Part shown: positions 7,389 to 13,010 of the stretch, one piece after another
Layout: the number at the start of each line of letters is the position of its first letter
Numbering within the stretch: the first letter of the stretch is position 1
Source of the DNA: an uncultured Eubacteriales bacterium
GTDB lineage: Bacteria > Bacillota > Clostridia > Oscillospirales > Oscillospiraceae
Direction of reading: 5' to 3'
Length of the DNA stretch: 17,239 bases
Assembly (NCBI GenBank): GCA_900313295.1
Contig: OMQS01000174.1
Span: 1 to 17,239, forward strand
Translations under genes and position numbers: made by a program
The notes under the pieces: model-generated
Seen by the model: the letters and a program-made list of their open reading frames with translations, nothing else
Databases searched by the model: none
What the model was told of the DNA's origin: nothing

Positions 7389-7424
7389 AAAAAATCCCGC
7401 CGAAAGATCGGCGGGATTTTTTTT
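7389..7424. terminator. Bidirectional intrinsic terminator between convergent genes
   Basis: A 10-bp stem, ATCCCGCCGA (7394-7403) with TCGGCGGGAT (7408-7417), has an AAGA loop. It is flanked by an A-run on the left and a T-run on the right, so it works on both strands. It ends the GGGtGRT transcript and also the minus-strand trio, whose last stop codon (7424-7426) touches the T-run. Confidence 0.95.
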
Positions 7425-7765
7425 CACAATATCAGCAGCAGACCCAGCGCTATGAGCAGCTCCTCGTCGGCCTTTTCCCGAAACAGCATGAACAGCAGAA
7501 GGAGCACCAGCAGGTCGCCGGCGTCCAGATCGCCAAGGTGCAGCTTCTCTAGGATCCGATTCAGCATGTCGCGCTCCGGACGCTGGGGAGCGGGGGGCGG
7601 TATGGGCGGCGGAGCAGACGGCGGGCGGGTGTTTGCGTCCGGCTTGGGCGGCGGGCGGTTGGGGAGTGGGCTGTTTTGCGGCTTTCCGGCGGTAGGGGGA
7701 GGCGGATCGGGCTGCGGCATGCGGGTATAAACGCCGCTGTCGTTGCGCGTGTAGCGGTTATACAT
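7424..7765 (-). CDS. Proline-rich small protein with hydrophobic C-terminus, unknown function
   Basis: A 113-residue protein, not recognised. It has a short polar start (MYNRYTRNDSGVYTRMP), a proline-rich stretch over about residues 16-67 with several PPP runs, an acidic helix, and two hydrophobic segments, LLVLLLLFMLF and the very C-terminal LLIALGLLLIL, joined by REKADEE. That suggests attachment to or insertion in a membrane with the proline-rich arm exposed. The start chosen is the ATG at 7763-7765, since GGGAGGGG lies 8 bases upstream; the in-frame ATG at 7781 would put this Shine-Dalgarno inside the gene. It begins 5 bp after the stop of the preceding gene and is the last of three small genes read together. 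It ends at the shared terminator. Confidence 0.75.
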   Translation of the reverse strand: MYNRYTRNDSGVYTRMPQPDPPPPTAGKPQNSPLPNRPPPKPDANTRPPSAPPPIPPPAPQRPERDMLNRILEKLHLGDLDAGDLLVLLLLFMLFREKADEELLIALGLLLIL

Positions 7766-7770
7766 GCCGT

Positions 7771-8145
7771 TCACCCCTCCCATTCCGTGAGGAAGCGCTT
7801 GCCGACGGTGATGAGCCGCGCCAGACGCGCCGCGCGCTCCACCTTGGCCTGCTTTTCTTCTTTTAAGTAGGGCTTGAGGGCGTTGAGGAGTTGCGTGGAA
7901 TGGCTTTGGTCAGCGGTCAGAGCCTGCAGCATGGGCAGAAATCGGGCGATGGTCTGCATGTCAAGCCCGCCCAGCAGAGAGCCTACGCCGCCTGCGTTTG
8001 GCGGGCTTTCCGGCGGGGGAGAGGGCGGCGGCTGCGGCGGCTGCGACCCCATGGAGCCGGAGAGCTGCTGCGCCAGCTGTACCACCTGCGCCATGCCGGC
8101 GGGATCCGAGAGGAGAGAGTTGAGCTTGTCTTCCAGTTCCGACAT
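7771..8145 (-). CDS. Small helical protein with proline-rich linker, unknown function
   Basis: A 124-residue protein, not recognised. An N-terminal helical segment (SELEDKLNSLLSDPAGMAQV, then VQLAQQL) is followed by a proline/serine linker (about 35-50), a glycine-rich turn (GGVGSLLGGL), and a C-terminal helical region that becomes strongly basic (ALKPYLKEEKQAKVERAARL). There is no signal peptide and no membrane span. The SDPAGMAQV-type segment resembles the QSPEG/QSPDG helices in the neighbouring 83-residue protein. The ATG at 8143-8145 has GAGGGGG about 8 bases upstream. It lies 15 bp after the previous gene and 5 bp before the next, so translation of the three is probably coupled. The high-GC shadow frames on the other strand here look non-coding. 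Confidence 0.75.
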   Translation of the reverse strand: MSELEDKLNSLLSDPAGMAQVVQLAQQLSGSMGSQPPQPPPSPPPESPPNAGGVGSLLGGLDMQTIARFLPMLQALTADQSHSTQLLNALKPYLKEEKQAKVERAARLARLITVGKRFLTEWEG

Positions 8146-8160
8146 GGCTGCACCCCCTCG

Positions 8161-8412
8161 TTACTGCTGCATCTGGCTGCCTAAGCGGTTTATCAGCGCC
8201 GAACCCTCCGGCGACTGCATGACTTTCTTCAGCATGGCCACCATTTGGGCGGTGCTGCCGCTATTGGCCGAGGAGGCCGCCTGATCCAGCGAGCTTCCGC
8301 CGTCCGACTGCGTGAGCATCTGCATCAGCTTTTGCCCGTCCGGCGACTGCATGATGCGCTGCACCATCTGGGGATCGTTTTTCACCTGCTTGAGTAGCTG
8401 CTGTATGTCCAC
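8161..8412 (-). CDS. Small helical protein with internal repeat, unknown function
   Basis: An 83-residue protein, not recognised, that looks fully helical and soluble. It has two copies of one short motif: IMQSPDGQKLMQML (about 20-33) and VMQSPEGSALINRL (about 65-78), separated by a Ser/Gly/Ala-rich linker. The start is a GTG at 8410-8412, with AAAGGA 9 bases upstream. The ATGs overlapping that site are in another frame, so GTG is needed. It is the first gene of the three-gene minus-strand unit. The upstream gap contains a possible sporulation-type promoter and an inverted repeat next to the Shine-Dalgarno. Confidence 0.75.
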   Translation of the reverse strand: MDIQQLLKQVKNDPQMVQRIMQSPDGQKLMQMLTQSDGGSSLDQAASSANSGSTAQMVAMLKKVMQSPEGSALINRLGSQMQQ

Positions 8413-8427
8413 AAGGCATCATCCTTT

Positions 8428-8462
8428 CCGCTTCATTCATGGCAGTATATGACGGGAAGCGG
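8428..8462. repeat. Inverted repeat around the small-gene promoter region
   Basis: CCGCTTC (8428-8434) and GAAGCGG (8456-8462) are exact reverse complements 21 bp apart. The left copy abuts the AAAGGA of the GTG-started small gene, so on the mRNA the stem could partly hide that Shine-Dalgarno. On DNA it brackets the putative -10. Confidence 0.4.
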
Positions 8463-8471
8463 AAAATAGTA
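8444..8471 (-). promoter_or_regulatory. Possible sigma-E-like promoter of the small-gene trio
   Basis: Read on the minus strand, CATATACT (8444-8451) matches 7 of 8 positions of the mother-cell sigma-E -10 (CATACAnT), and TACTATT (8465-8471) resembles its -35, 13 bp away, which is slightly short. No good housekeeping promoter fits the same gap: the closest, TTGGTA to TATACT, would need a 20-bp spacer. Weak evidence, but it would tie the trio to sporulation. Confidence 0.3.
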
Positions 8472-8483
8472 CCAAGGGGAAGG

Positions 8484-9062
8484 TCAGAACAGCTGCGCCA
8501 GAATGTCCACGCACTTGTCGATGCCGAGGACGCCGCTGTTGAGGCAGATGTGGTAGTTCTGGGCGTGACCCCATTTCATGTCGGTGTAAAAGCGGTGGTA
8601 GGCGGCGCGGCGCTTGTCCTTGTCCTTCAGACGCTCCTCGGGGGACTGCTCCCGCTCACCGTAGACCTTGACGATGCGCTCGGCACGGAACTGCATATCC
8701 GCATGGATGAAGACCTTCAGGCAGTCGGCCTTGTCCTGCAGGATGTAATCGGCGCAGCGGCCGACGATGACGCAGGGGCCTTTTTCGGCCAGAGCGGTGA
8801 TGATCTTATACTGGTGCGTCCAGAGAATGTCCTCGTTGGTGGGGCCGAACATCCGGTTGGAGAGGGCGGAGGAGAGGAAACCGCCGGGGGCATACTCACC
8901 GGCCTCCTTCACATAGTCCGCTGAAAAGCCTGTTCTCTTTTCCAGCTCCCGGATAAGCTCGGAATCATAACAGGGGATACCCAGCTTTTCGGCTACTTTT
9001 CGGCCGATGGTGCGTCCGCCGCTGCCAAACTCACGGCTGATGGTGATGACTCTGTTTTTCAT
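8484..9062 (-). CDS. Cytidylate kinase-like family protein
   Basis: A 192-residue P-loop protein of the cytidylate-kinase-like family. The N-terminus MKNRVITISREFGSGGRTIG holds the phosphate-binding loop in the GSGGRTIG form seen in this family rather than a classical GxxGxGK(T/S), followed by LGIPCYDSELI. GPCVIVGRCADYIL (about 95-108) and a long charged lid-like region (RAERIVKVYGEREQSPEERL) follow. True CMP kinases (Cmk) are longer and carry a CMP-binding insert; substrate and reaction here are unproven. The ATG at 9060-9062 has GGAAGGAG about 10 bases upstream. The gene lies 70 bp after nth, with a possible weak promoter between them. No terminator is evident after its stop. Confidence 0.85.
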   Translation of the reverse strand: MKNRVITISREFGSGGRTIGRKVAEKLGIPCYDSELIRELEKRTGFSADYVKEAGEYAPGGFLSSALSNRMFGPTNEDILWTHQYKIITALAEKGPCVIVGRCADYILQDKADCLKVFIHADMQFRAERIVKVYGEREQSPEERLKDKDKRRAAYHRFYTDMKWGHAQNYHICLNSGVLGIDKCVDILAQLF

Positions 9063-9107
9063 GGTTTTTGCGCTCCTTCCATATTCAGATCACGGTATGT
9101 TTTTACA

Positions 9108-9136
9108 AAAATAAACAATGATATGATGAAAATCAA
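9108..9136 (-). promoter_or_regulatory. Possible promoter of the cytidylate-kinase-like gene
   Basis: On the minus strand, TTGATT (9131-9136) and TATTTT (9108-9113) are separated by 17 bp in an AT-rich gap; the -35 overlaps the nth stop codon. The match is moderate, and co-transcription with nth is equally possible. Confidence 0.3.
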
Positions 9137-9771
9137 ACGGCGGTTCGACCCATGTCGCATAGGATGCGAAGGGTACAGCTCTCGCAGCGGGGGCTGCGGG
9201 CGGTGCAGACCGCGCGGCCATGGAGCACCATGCGGTGGCAGAAATCGCTGGATTTTTCCGGCGGCAGGCAGAGCCGGAGCTGCTTTTCCACCTGCAGGGG
9301 ATCTTTGCTGCCGTCGGTAAGCCCCAGACGGCCGGTGATGCGGATGCAGTGGGTGTCGCAGACGTAGCCGGCCTGACCGAATATATCGCCCAGAATGAGA
9401 TTCGCCGTTTTACGCCCCACGCCGGGCAGGCGCAGCAGCTCCTCCATGGTGCCGGGCACCTTGCCGCCGTAGTCGCGGAGAAGCATCTGGGCGCAGGCCA
9501 CCAGATCCCGCGCTTTGGCGCGCCAGAAGCCGCAGGAGTGGACATACTGCCCCACCTCCTCCTCGCTGGCCTCGGCGAAAGATCCGAGGGTGGGAAAACG
9601 GGCAAAAAGCGCCGGCGTAACAAGGTTTACCCGGGCGTCGGTGCACTGGGCGGAGAGCCGCACGGCGAAGAGCAGCTCATAGTCCTTTTTATAGTCCAGA
9701 GAGCAGAGAGCGGACGGGTACAGGCGCTCCAGCTCGGCAATGATGGCGTTCACTTCAGCGGGAGATTTCAA
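9133..9771 (-). CDS. nth: Endonuclease III (DNA glycosylase/AP lyase)
   Basis: A 212-residue base-excision repair enzyme that removes oxidised pyrimidines and nicks abasic sites. LPGVGRKTAN (115-124) is the helix-hairpin-helix with the catalytic lysine K121; the catalytic aspartate is D139 in CDTHC. The C-terminal 4Fe-4S loop is complete: C189-x6-C196-x2-C199-x5-C205. Length equals the family norm. The start is a TTG at 9769-9771: no ATG is available in frame near the conserved N-terminus, and AGAGGTG lies about 7 bases upstream. The segment usually written VDTHV reads CDTHC, placing cysteines 138 and 142 on both sides of the catalytic DTH. It is transcribed divergently from rarA and followed by the cytidylate-kinase-like gene. 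Confidence 0.95.
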   Translation of the reverse strand: MKSPAEVNAIIAELERLYPSALCSLDYKKDYELLFAVRLSAQCTDARVNLVTPALFARFPTLGSFAEASEEEVGQYVHSCGFWRAKARDLVACAQMLLRDYGGKVPGTMEELLRLPGVGRKTANLILGDIFGQAGYVCDTHCIRITGRLGLTDGSKDPLQVEKQLRLCLPPEKSSDFCHRMVLHGRAVCTARSPRCESCTLRILCDMGRTAV

Positions 9772-9792
9772 ATCGCATCACCTCTTGCGGCC

Positions 9793-9821
9793 ATTATAAT
9801 AGATGCGAAAGAAAATTGCAA
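9793..9821 (-). promoter_or_regulatory. nth promoter (shares its -35 with rarA)
   Basis: On the minus strand, TTGCAA (9816-9821), a 17-bp spacer and a perfect TATAAT (9793-9798). Because TTGCAA is its own reverse complement, the same six base pairs also form the -35 of the rarA promoter. The predicted leader is about 15 nt. Confidence 0.75.
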
Positions 9822-9844
9822 TTCCCATAAAACTGTGATACAAT
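9816..9844 (+). promoter_or_regulatory. rarA promoter
   Basis: TTGCAA (9816-9821), a 17-bp spacer and TACAAT (9839-9844), with an extended TGA at 9836-9838. It is back-to-back with the nth promoter on a common -35. The predicted start near 9851 gives a leader of about 25 nt. Confidence 0.8.
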
Positions 9845-9875
9845 ATTAAAATCCAAACCGAAAGGAGGGAGCCGT

Positions 9876-11141
9876 ATGCAGCCGTTAGCCGATGCCATTC
9901 GCCCACAGACGCTGGACGAGGTGGCCGGGCAAAAGCATCTTTTGGGGCAGGGCGCCATGCTCCGCCGCATCATTGAGAGCGGCACCTCTGCAAATTTGAT
10001 ATTCTACGGTCCCTCCGGCACGGGGAAGACCACGGTGGCGGGTATCATCGCCAAGCAGACCAACAAGACCCTGTATCACCTTAACGCCACCACGGCGTCT
10101 TTGCAGGATGTGAAGGACATCATGGCGGACGTGGGCACCATGCTGGCGCCCAACGGGGCGCTGCTGTATCTGGACGAGATCCAGTACTTCAACAAAAAGC
10201 AGCAGCAGAGCCTGCTGGAATACATGGAAAACGGCAAGATTACGCTGGTGGCCTCCACCACGGAGAATCCGTATTTTTATGTATACAATGCCCTGCTCTC
10301 CCGCAGCACGGTGTTTGAGTTCAAGCCCCTGACGGCGGAGGAGACCGTGCCGGCGGTGGTGCGGGCGCTGGAGATCGTGCGGGGGCAGAGCGCGCTGCCG
10401 CTTTCCTGGGAGGATGATGTGCCTGCGGCTATTGCAGCCGGCTGCGGCGGCGATGTGCGCAAGGCAGTGAACGCCGTGGAGCTGCTGTATCAGGCGGCAA
10501 GGCCGGAAAACGGACAGCTGATGCTGACAAGGAAAGATGCTTTACAGCTTGCACAGCACAGCGCCATGCGCTATGATCGAGCGGGGGACGACCACTACGA
10601 TCTGCTCTCGGCGCTGCAAAAGTCCATCCGCGGCTCCGATCCGGATGCGGCGGTGTACTATCTGGGACGGCTTTTGGTGGCAGGGGATCTGCTGTCGCCT
10701 TGCAGGCGGCTTTTGGTCATCGCTGCAGAGGACATCGGCCTCGCCTATCCACAGGCCATGGCCATCACAAAGGCTTGCGTGGATGCGGCGGTGCAGCTGG
10801 GATTGCCGGAGGCGAGGCTTCCGCTGGCTGAGGCGGCGGTGCTGCTGGCCACGGCGCCGAAGTCCAACTCCGCCCACAACGCCATCATTGCCGCCATGCA
10901 GGACATTGAGGCGGGGCAGATGGGGGATATACCCAGGCACCTGAAAAACGTACACGCCGACAGCGCCGGCAGCGGGAAGCCGGAGTCATATAAGTATCCG
11001 CACCTATATCCCAAGCACTATGTAAAGCAAAGATACTTGCCGGAAATCATGGGCGACAAGATCTATTACGAATACGCCGACAACAAAACCGAGCAGGCCG
11101 CCAAGCACTACTGGGAGCTGATAAAGGGCGGAGGAGAGTGA
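9876..11141 (+). CDS. rarA: Replication-associated recombination protein A (RarA/MgsA AAA+ ATPase)
   Basis: A 421-residue AAA+ ATPase of the RarA/Mgs1/WRNIP1 family, acting at stalled replication forks. It begins with the typical PLADAIRPQTLDEVAGQKHLLG. The Walker A is GPSGTGKTT (45-53), Walker B LLYLDEIQYFNK (96-107), sensor 1 STTENP (127-132) and the arginine-finger region LLSRSTVFEF (140-149). The C-terminal tetramerisation/lid region contains LVIAAEDIGLAYPQAM and YKYPHLYPKHYVKQRYLP, both familiar in the family. Walker B is followed by Q103-Y, where many homologues read HRFNK. Its ATG follows AAAGGAGGGA. The DUF951 gene starts 1 bp after its stop, and a third small gene follows, so the three form an operon from the promoter at 9816-9844. 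Confidence 0.97.
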   Translation: MQPLADAIRPQTLDEVAGQKHLLGQGAMLRRIIESGTSANLIFYGPSGTGKTTVAGIIAKQTNKTLYHLNATTASLQDVKDIMADVGTMLAPNGALLYLDEIQYFNKKQQQSLLEYMENGKITLVASTTENPYFYVYNALLSRSTVFEFKPLTAEETVPAVVRALEIVRGQSALPLSWEDDVPAAIAAGCGGDVRKAVNAVELLYQAARPENGQLMLTRKDALQLAQHSAMRYDRAGDDHYDLLSALQKSIRGSDPDAAVYYLGRLLVAGDLLSPCRRLLVIAAEDIGLAYPQAMAITKACVDAAVQLGLPEARLPLAEAAVLLATAPKSNSAHNAIIAAMQDIEAGQMGDIPRHLKNVHADSAGSGKPESYKYPHLYPKHYVKQRYLPEIMGDKIYYEYADNKTEQAAKHYWELIKGGGE

Positions 11142-11142
11142 C

Positions 11143-11331
11143 ATGGATCTGAAAGTGAACGACAGGGTGGAGCTGAAAAAGACCCATCCCTGCGGCAGCA
11201 AGGAATGGCTGGTGCTGCGCATCGGCATGGACATCAAGCTGCGGTGCATGGGCTGCGGCCATGAGATCATGGCGCCCCGACGGAAGGTTGAAAAAAGCAT
11301 CCGCAGGATCATAGAGGAGGAGAAATCATGA
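11143..11331 (+). CDS. DUF951 family small protein
   Basis: A 62-residue soluble protein matching the DUF951 pattern: KVNDRVELKKTHPCGSKEW (4-22), then IKLRCMGCGH (31-40), then PRRKVEKSIRRI near the C-terminus. The conserved cysteines C17, C35 and C38 and H40 could bind a metal; the C-terminal half is basic, compatible with nucleic-acid binding. Its function is not established. The ATG at 11143 follows GGAGGAG, located in the last codons of rarA, with 1 bp between the genes. Its own stop overlaps the next start as ATGA (11328-11331). Confidence 0.92.
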   Translation: MDLKVNDRVELKKTHPCGSKEWLVLRIGMDIKLRCMGCGHEIMAPRRKVEKSIRRIIEEEKS

Positions 11332-11426
11332 GACCGAAATGGACAAGATATGTGGCTATGGGCATTGCCCTGCTGCTGGCGGTGGTGATGCTGGTGGCGC
11401 TGGTGCTCCCGTATATCGGCTTGTAA
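11328..11426 (+). CDS. 32-residue single-span membrane peptide
   Basis: [12 protein letters not shown] is followed by about 18 hydrophobic residues ([20 protein letters not shown]) up to the stop at 11424-11426. The positively charged start and the single hydrophobic helix predict an N-in membrane peptide. It is below usual gene-calling length. Support comes from the ATGA overlap with DUF951 and an AGGAGG (11315-11320) 7 bases before the ATG. Its function is unknown; the context places it in the rarA-DUF951 unit. It could be mistaken for a random open frame, but start, Shine-Dalgarno and composition agree. Confidence 0.7.
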   Translation: MRPKWTRYVAMGIALLLAVVMLVALVLPYIGL

Positions 11427-11432
11427 ATCCGG

Positions 11433-11461
11433 TTGCGGCGGCAACGAAATTGTGATATACT
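11433..11461 (+). promoter_or_regulatory. deoC-deoD promoter
   Basis: TTGCGG (11433-11438), a 17-bp spacer and TATACT (11456-11461), with an extended TGA at 11453-11455. A short dyad, GTTGC (11432-11436) with GCAAC (11441-11445), overlaps the -35 and could be an operator. The predicted start near 11468 gives a leader of about 25-30 nt. No terminator for the rarA unit is visible, so read-through into deoC is possible. Confidence 0.75.
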
Positions 11462-11496
11462 ATATTTATAATGACCGAAAGGAGATTTATTTGCAC

Positions 11497-12159
11497 ATGA
11501 ACGACACTGTGAAAGACATTCTCCGGCGGGTGGATCACACCCTTTTGAGCCAGGGCGCCACCTGGGAGGAGATCCGCGCCATCTGCGACGACGGCGTGAA
11601 GTACGGCTGCGCCAGCGTGTGCATTCCGGCCAGCTATGTGAAACAGGCGGCGGACTATGTGGCGGGGAAGATTGCCATCTGCACCGTCATCGGCTTCCCC
11701 AACGGGTACAGCACCACGGCCACCAAGTGCTTTGAAACGGAGGACGCCGTGAAAAACGGGGCGTCCGAGATCGACATGGTCATCAACATCGGCTGGGTGA
11801 AGGACGGGCTGTATGACAAGGTGCTGGAGGAGATCAAGGCCGTGAAGGCGGCCTGCGGCGGCAAGCTCCTGAAGGTCATCATCGAGACCTGCCTGCTCAC
11901 GGACGAGGAGAAAAAGGAGATGTGCCGTGTGGTATCCGAGTCCGGCGCGGAGTATATCAAGACCTCCACCGGCTTCGGCGGAGGCGGCGCCACCCGCGAG
12001 GATGTGGCGCTGTTCAAGGCGAATGTGGCGCCCCATGTGAAGATCAAGGCCGCCGGCGGCATTGCCAACTTGCAGGACGCGGAGGACTTCGTGGCCCTGG
12101 GGGCTGACCGTCTGGGCACCAGCCGCATCGTGAAGGCCGTGAAGGCCATGGAAAAATAA
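11497..12159 (+). CDS. deoC: Deoxyribose-phosphate aldolase
   Basis: A 220-residue cytosolic aldolase that splits 2-deoxyribose-5-phosphate into glyceraldehyde-3-phosphate and acetaldehyde. The Schiff-base lysine is K155 in KTSTGF, with the second lysine K184 in IKAAGGI and the proton-relay aspartate D93 in EIDMVINIG; the GTS near 207-209 is in the phosphate site. Length matches short DeoC enzymes (about 220). Start choice is ambiguous: the ATG at 11497 is 12 bases after AAAGGAG, while an in-frame TTG at 11491 is 6 bases after it and would add two residues (MH). ATG is chosen by default. deoD follows after 14 bp. Together with the downstream nucleoside importer this indicates deoxynucleoside catabolism. 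Confidence 0.96.
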   Translation: MNDTVKDILRRVDHTLLSQGATWEEIRAICDDGVKYGCASVCIPASYVKQAADYVAGKIAICTVIGFPNGYSTTATKCFETEDAVKNGASEIDMVINIGWVKDGLYDKVLEEIKAVKAACGGKLLKVIIETCLLTDEEKKEMCRVVSESGAEYIKTSTGFGGGGATREDVALFKANVAPHVKIKAAGGIANLQDAEDFVALGADRLGTSRIVKAVKAMEK

Positions 12160-12173
12160 GGAGGATTATAGAT

Positions 12174-12890
12174 ATGGCAACTCCCCACAACAATGCGAAA
12201 AAAGGCGATTTCGCAAAGACTGTTCTCATGCCCGGCGATCCCCTGCGGGCGAAGTTTATTGCCGAGAATTTTCTCACCGAGCCGAAGCTTGTGAACAACG
12301 TCCGAGGCGTGCAGGGCTATACCGGCACCTACAAGGGCGTGCCGGTGTCTGTGATGGCCAGCGGCATGGGTATGCCCTCCATCGGCATCTACTCTTATGA
12401 GCTTTATACTCAGTATGATGTGGAGAACATCATTCGGGTAGGCTCCGCCGGCGCCATGCGGGCGGATATGGAGCTGGGCAGCGTGATGGCCGGTCAGGGC
12501 GCCTGCACCAACTCCAACTTTGCCGACCAGTATGACCTGGGCGGCACCTACGCCCCCATCTGCGACTTTGAACTGCTGATGGCCGCCGTGGAGTCGGCCA
12601 AAGAGCTGGGCGTGAAGATGCCCGTGGGCAATCTCTACTCCTCCGACACCTTCTATGACGCGGCGCAGCGGAACATGCGCTTCGGCAAGATGGGCGTGAT
12701 GGCCGTGGAGATGGAGGCCGCCGCGCTCTACTGCACCGCCGCCTACACCGGCAAGCGCGCACTGGCCATCTGCTCCATTTCCGACAATCTGGTCAACGGC
12801 ACGGAGCTGTCCGCCGACGACCGCCAGACCACCTTCACCAACATGATGAAGATTGCGCTGGAAGTGGCCGTGAAAATGGCGAACAAGTAA
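12174..12890 (+). CDS. deoD: Purine nucleoside phosphorylase, DeoD type
   Basis: A 238-residue hexameric-type (NP-I family) phosphorylase that cleaves purine ribo- and deoxyribonucleosides with phosphate to the free base and (deoxy)ribose-1-phosphate. Motifs are MPGDPLRAK (19-27, phosphate), ASGMGMPS (62-69), RVGSAG (88-93), VEMEAAALY (178-186, ribose) and SISDN (201-205) with the catalytic aspartate D204. The last motif is usually SDH; here it is SDN. Length equals the family norm. The ATG follows AAGGAGGA by 8 bases, 14 bp after deoC. A strong terminator follows 13 bp after the stop. The phosphopentomutase that would connect DeoD to DeoC is not in this window. Confidence 0.97.
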   Translation: MATPHNNAKKGDFAKTVLMPGDPLRAKFIAENFLTEPKLVNNVRGVQGYTGTYKGVPVSVMASGMGMPSIGIYSYELYTQYDVENIIRVGSAGAMRADMELGSVMAGQGACTNSNFADQYDLGGTYAPICDFELLMAAVESAKELGVKMPVGNLYSSDTFYDAAQRNMRFGKMGVMAVEMEAAALYCTAAYTGKRALAICSISDNLVNGTELSADDRQTTFTNMMKIALEVAVKMANK

Positions 12891-12903
12891 ACCGATAGGC
12901 TAC

Positions 12904-12951
12904 AAAACGCAGCCCCTTGTGCACCTTGCACACATTAGGGGCTGCGTTTTT
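12904..12951 (+). terminator. Two-tier intrinsic terminator after deoD
   Basis: An outer 13-bp stem joins AAAACGCAGCCCC (12904-12916) and GGGGCTGCGTTTT (12938-12950). Its loop carries an inner 6-bp stem, TGTGCA-CCT-TGCACA (12918-12932). A T-run ends at 12951. It separates the deo genes from the lipoprotein gene. The nested shape is unusual for a plain terminator. Confidence 0.93.
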
Positions 12952-12974
12952 GCGGCCAAATTGTAAATTGGGAC

Positions 12975-13003
12975 TTGCTTTTTCGGAGATAAACTGGTAG
13001 AAT
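12975..13003 (+). promoter_or_regulatory. Promoter of the nucleoside-binding lipoprotein gene
   Basis: TTGCTT (12975-12980), a 17-bp spacer and TAGAAT (12998-13003), with an extended TGG at 12995-12997. The predicted start at about 13010 leaves a structured leader of about 70 nt. Confidence 0.78.
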
Positions 13004-13010
13004 ACCGATA

